From: an uncultured Pelagibacteraceae bacterium | GTDB taxonomy: Bacteria > Pseudomonadota > Alphaproteobacteria > Pelagibacterales > Pelagibacteraceae | Direction of reading: 5' to 3' | Assembly (NCBI GenBank): GCA_902560015.1 | Contig: CACEKA010000002.1 | Coordinates: 50,262-114,261, forward strand | DNA length: 64,000 nucleotides | Shown here: positions 62,676 through 64,000 of the stretch, one piece after another | How positions within the stretch are numbered: position 1 is the first letter of the stretch | Layout of the letters: the number at the start of each line of letters is the position of its first letter | Notes under the pieces: model-generated | Database searches by the model: none | What the model was told of the DNA's origin: nothing | What the model saw: the letters and a program-made list of their open reading frames with translations, nothing else | Made by a program: the position numbers and the translations under genes

Positions 62676-64000
62676 TTAATCTAATTTAACACCAATATAT
62701 CTTCTTTGATTTTGGGTATTATAGATTGCAAATAATATCGTCTTTTGATTAGATTTTAAAACATTTTTAACTATTTTTTCTAAATCACTTGCATTTCTTA
62801 TTCTGGTCTTTTGTGCTTCAATTATAATGCTATCTGGGCTAATTGAATTAAGTAAAGGGCTAGTATTACCAACTTTAGTTACTATTAAACCTGTAGTTTG
62901 ATTGGGAAGTTTTCTCTTTTTAATATCTTCCTTGGTTAACTTTTTAACTGTTATTTTTAAATCTTCTATTATTAAATCTTTTGGTAATTCTTGTTTTTTT
63001 TCACCAACCTTAAAGTCATCTGATGTTTCTAATCTACCCAAAAGAATACTTTTTGTTATTTCTTTTTTATTTCTCCAAACTTTAACTTTAACAGTTGTTC
63101 CAACTTTTGTTTTCGCAACAATTGCTGGCAACTCTTTCATTTGATTAATTCTCACGCCATTAAATTCTAAAATAATGTCACCTGCTTTAATTCCACCTTT
63201 ATCTGATGGGCTATTCTCTGCAACACTTGCAACTAATGCTCCTCTTGGTTCGTCTAATTTCTCAACATCAGCTATCTCTTGAGTAACATCTTGAATTCTA
63301 ACTCCAAGCCAACCTCTTTTAGTTTCACCAAACTCGATTAGTTGATCTATTACTAATTTAGCATCATTAGCTGGTATTGAAAAACCAATTCCAATAGATC
63401 CATTTCTTCCAAGTATTGCTGTATTAATTCCTATCACATCACCATTCATATCAAACAATGGTCCACCTGAGTTACCTGAGTTAATAGATGCATCTGTTTG
63501 AATATAATCTTCATATCTTGATAATCCGATTGATCTATTTCTTGCTGAGATAATTCCTGATGTAACTGTTCCGCCTAATCCAAAAGGATTTCCAATAGCT
63601 ATAACCCAATCACCAATTCTTGCTTTATCAGAGTCTCCAAATTGAACTGGAATAAAATTTTCATCTGTTTCTAATTGCAATACTGCAATATCAGAAAGAG
63701 GATCAGCTCCGATAACTTTTGCTTTATATTCTTGATCCCCATTAACTCTAACAATGATGTCTTCTGCCCCTTGAATTACGTGATTATTGGTAACCACTAA
63801 TCCCTTTTTATCAATAATAAATCCTGAACCTAAAGCTGAAGATTTTCTTTCTTGGGGAGTTCCAAATTCCCTAAACATATCTTCAAAAGGTGATCCAGGA
63901 GGAAACGTAAAGGGTAACGGGTTAGTATTTGTGACCACTGTTTGAGTAGTTGAAATATTTACAACAGATGGCATCAATCTCTCTGCAAGATCAGCAAATG
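62676..64000 (-). CDS. degP: DegP/DegQ-type periplasmic serine protease (5' end cut by the window)
   Basis: The frame runs off the right edge without a start codon: residues before the first in-frame Met read FADLAERLMPSVVNIST, the typical beginning of the mature Do protease, so signal peptide and a few residues are missing. The visible 441 residues include the catalytic His (VVTNNHVIQG), Asp (GADPLSDIAVLQ) and Ser (DASINSGNSGGPLFD), then one full PDZ domain (GWLGVRIQDV) and a shorter second PDZ (about residues 350-430). It degrades misfolded proteins in the periplasm. It is followed by miaA with two bases between. Confidence 0.95.
   Translation of the reverse strand, partial: FADLAERLMPSVVNISTTQTVVTNTNPLPFTFPPGSPFEDMFREFGTPQERKSSALGSGFIIDKKGLVVTNNHVIQGAEDIIVRVNGDQEYKAKVIGADPLSDIAVLQLETDENFIPVQFGDSDKARIGDWVIAIGNPFGLGGTVTSGIISARNRSIGLSRYEDYIQTDASINSGNSGGPLFDMNGDVIGINTAILGRNGSIGIGFSIPANDAKLVIDQLIEFGETKRGWLGVRIQDVTQEIADVEKLDEPRGALVASVAENSPSDKGGIKAGDIILEFNGVRINQMKELPAIVAKTKVGTTVKVKVWRNKKEITKSILLGRLETSDDFKVGEKKQELPKDLIIEDLKITVKKLTKEDIKKRKLPNQTTGLIVTKVGNTSPLLNSISPDSIIIEAQKTRIRNASDLEKIVKNVLKSNQKTILFAIYNTQNQRRYIGVKLD

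Overview
The window reads as a stretch of an AT-rich, tightly packed alphaproteobacterial genome, most likely a SAR11 / Pelagibacterales (Candidatus Pelagibacter-like) organism. This is inferred from base composition, very short intergenic gaps (the longest gene-free stretch is about 176 bases, 43182-43357), long co-directional runs with 1-4 base overlaps, heavy investment in ABC importers, and proteins rich in Lys, Ile and Asn. I saw no tRNA, rRNA, CRISPR array, insertion sequence or phage gene.

Region 1 (1-13.6 kb, almost all minus strand) is a nutrient-transport run. It starts at a LivK-type binding protein (livK), followed by livHMGF, an AzlC/AzlD exporter pair, a CsiD/GlaH-type glutarate 2-hydroxylase, a ProC-like reductase, a second liv-type ATPase/permease set, an MFS carrier and a TauE-type carrier. 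The tail of another binding protein ends convergently at the left edge.

Region 2 (13.6-19.3 kb) is miscellaneous: a LysE-type exporter whose ribosome-binding site lies in a perfect 10-bp stem, a DUF2805/TIGR03643 protein, glutaredoxin, a stand-alone inverse-autotransporter beta-barrel followed at zero distance by a six-cysteine secreted protein, MsrB, a D-2-hydroxyacid dehydrogenase, a DMT carrier and a small lipoprotein.

Region 3 (19.4-44.6 kb) is the most interesting part. It holds a near-complete type IV pilus system: two pilins, PilC, PilB, lipoprotein secretin, PilP, PilO, a PilM-PilN fusion, PilT, minor pilins FimT/PilV/PilW/PilX, a giant PilY1 and prepilin peptidase PilD. Among these genes lies a partner-switching network: one STAS antagonist, one RsbW-like kinase, and three PP2C (SpoIIE-type) phosphatases with different inputs. 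The inputs are a full ammonium transporter (Amt fusion), a CHASE2 extracytoplasmic sensor overlapping pilD, and a cytoplasmic GAF domain. No sigma factor is present. I infer that pilus-related surface behaviour is tied to ammonium and envelope or cytoplasmic signals through this switch. The STAS and GAF-phosphatase genes share an upstream motif.

Region 4 (44.6-64 kb, minus strand) is core metabolism and cell shape: DadA-like oxidoreductase, leuA-mreB-mreC-mreD-mrdA-rodA, a peptide/nickel-type ABC importer with a DppD-DppF fusion, miaA-ilvB-ilvH-ilvC, and a DegP-type protease running off the right edge.
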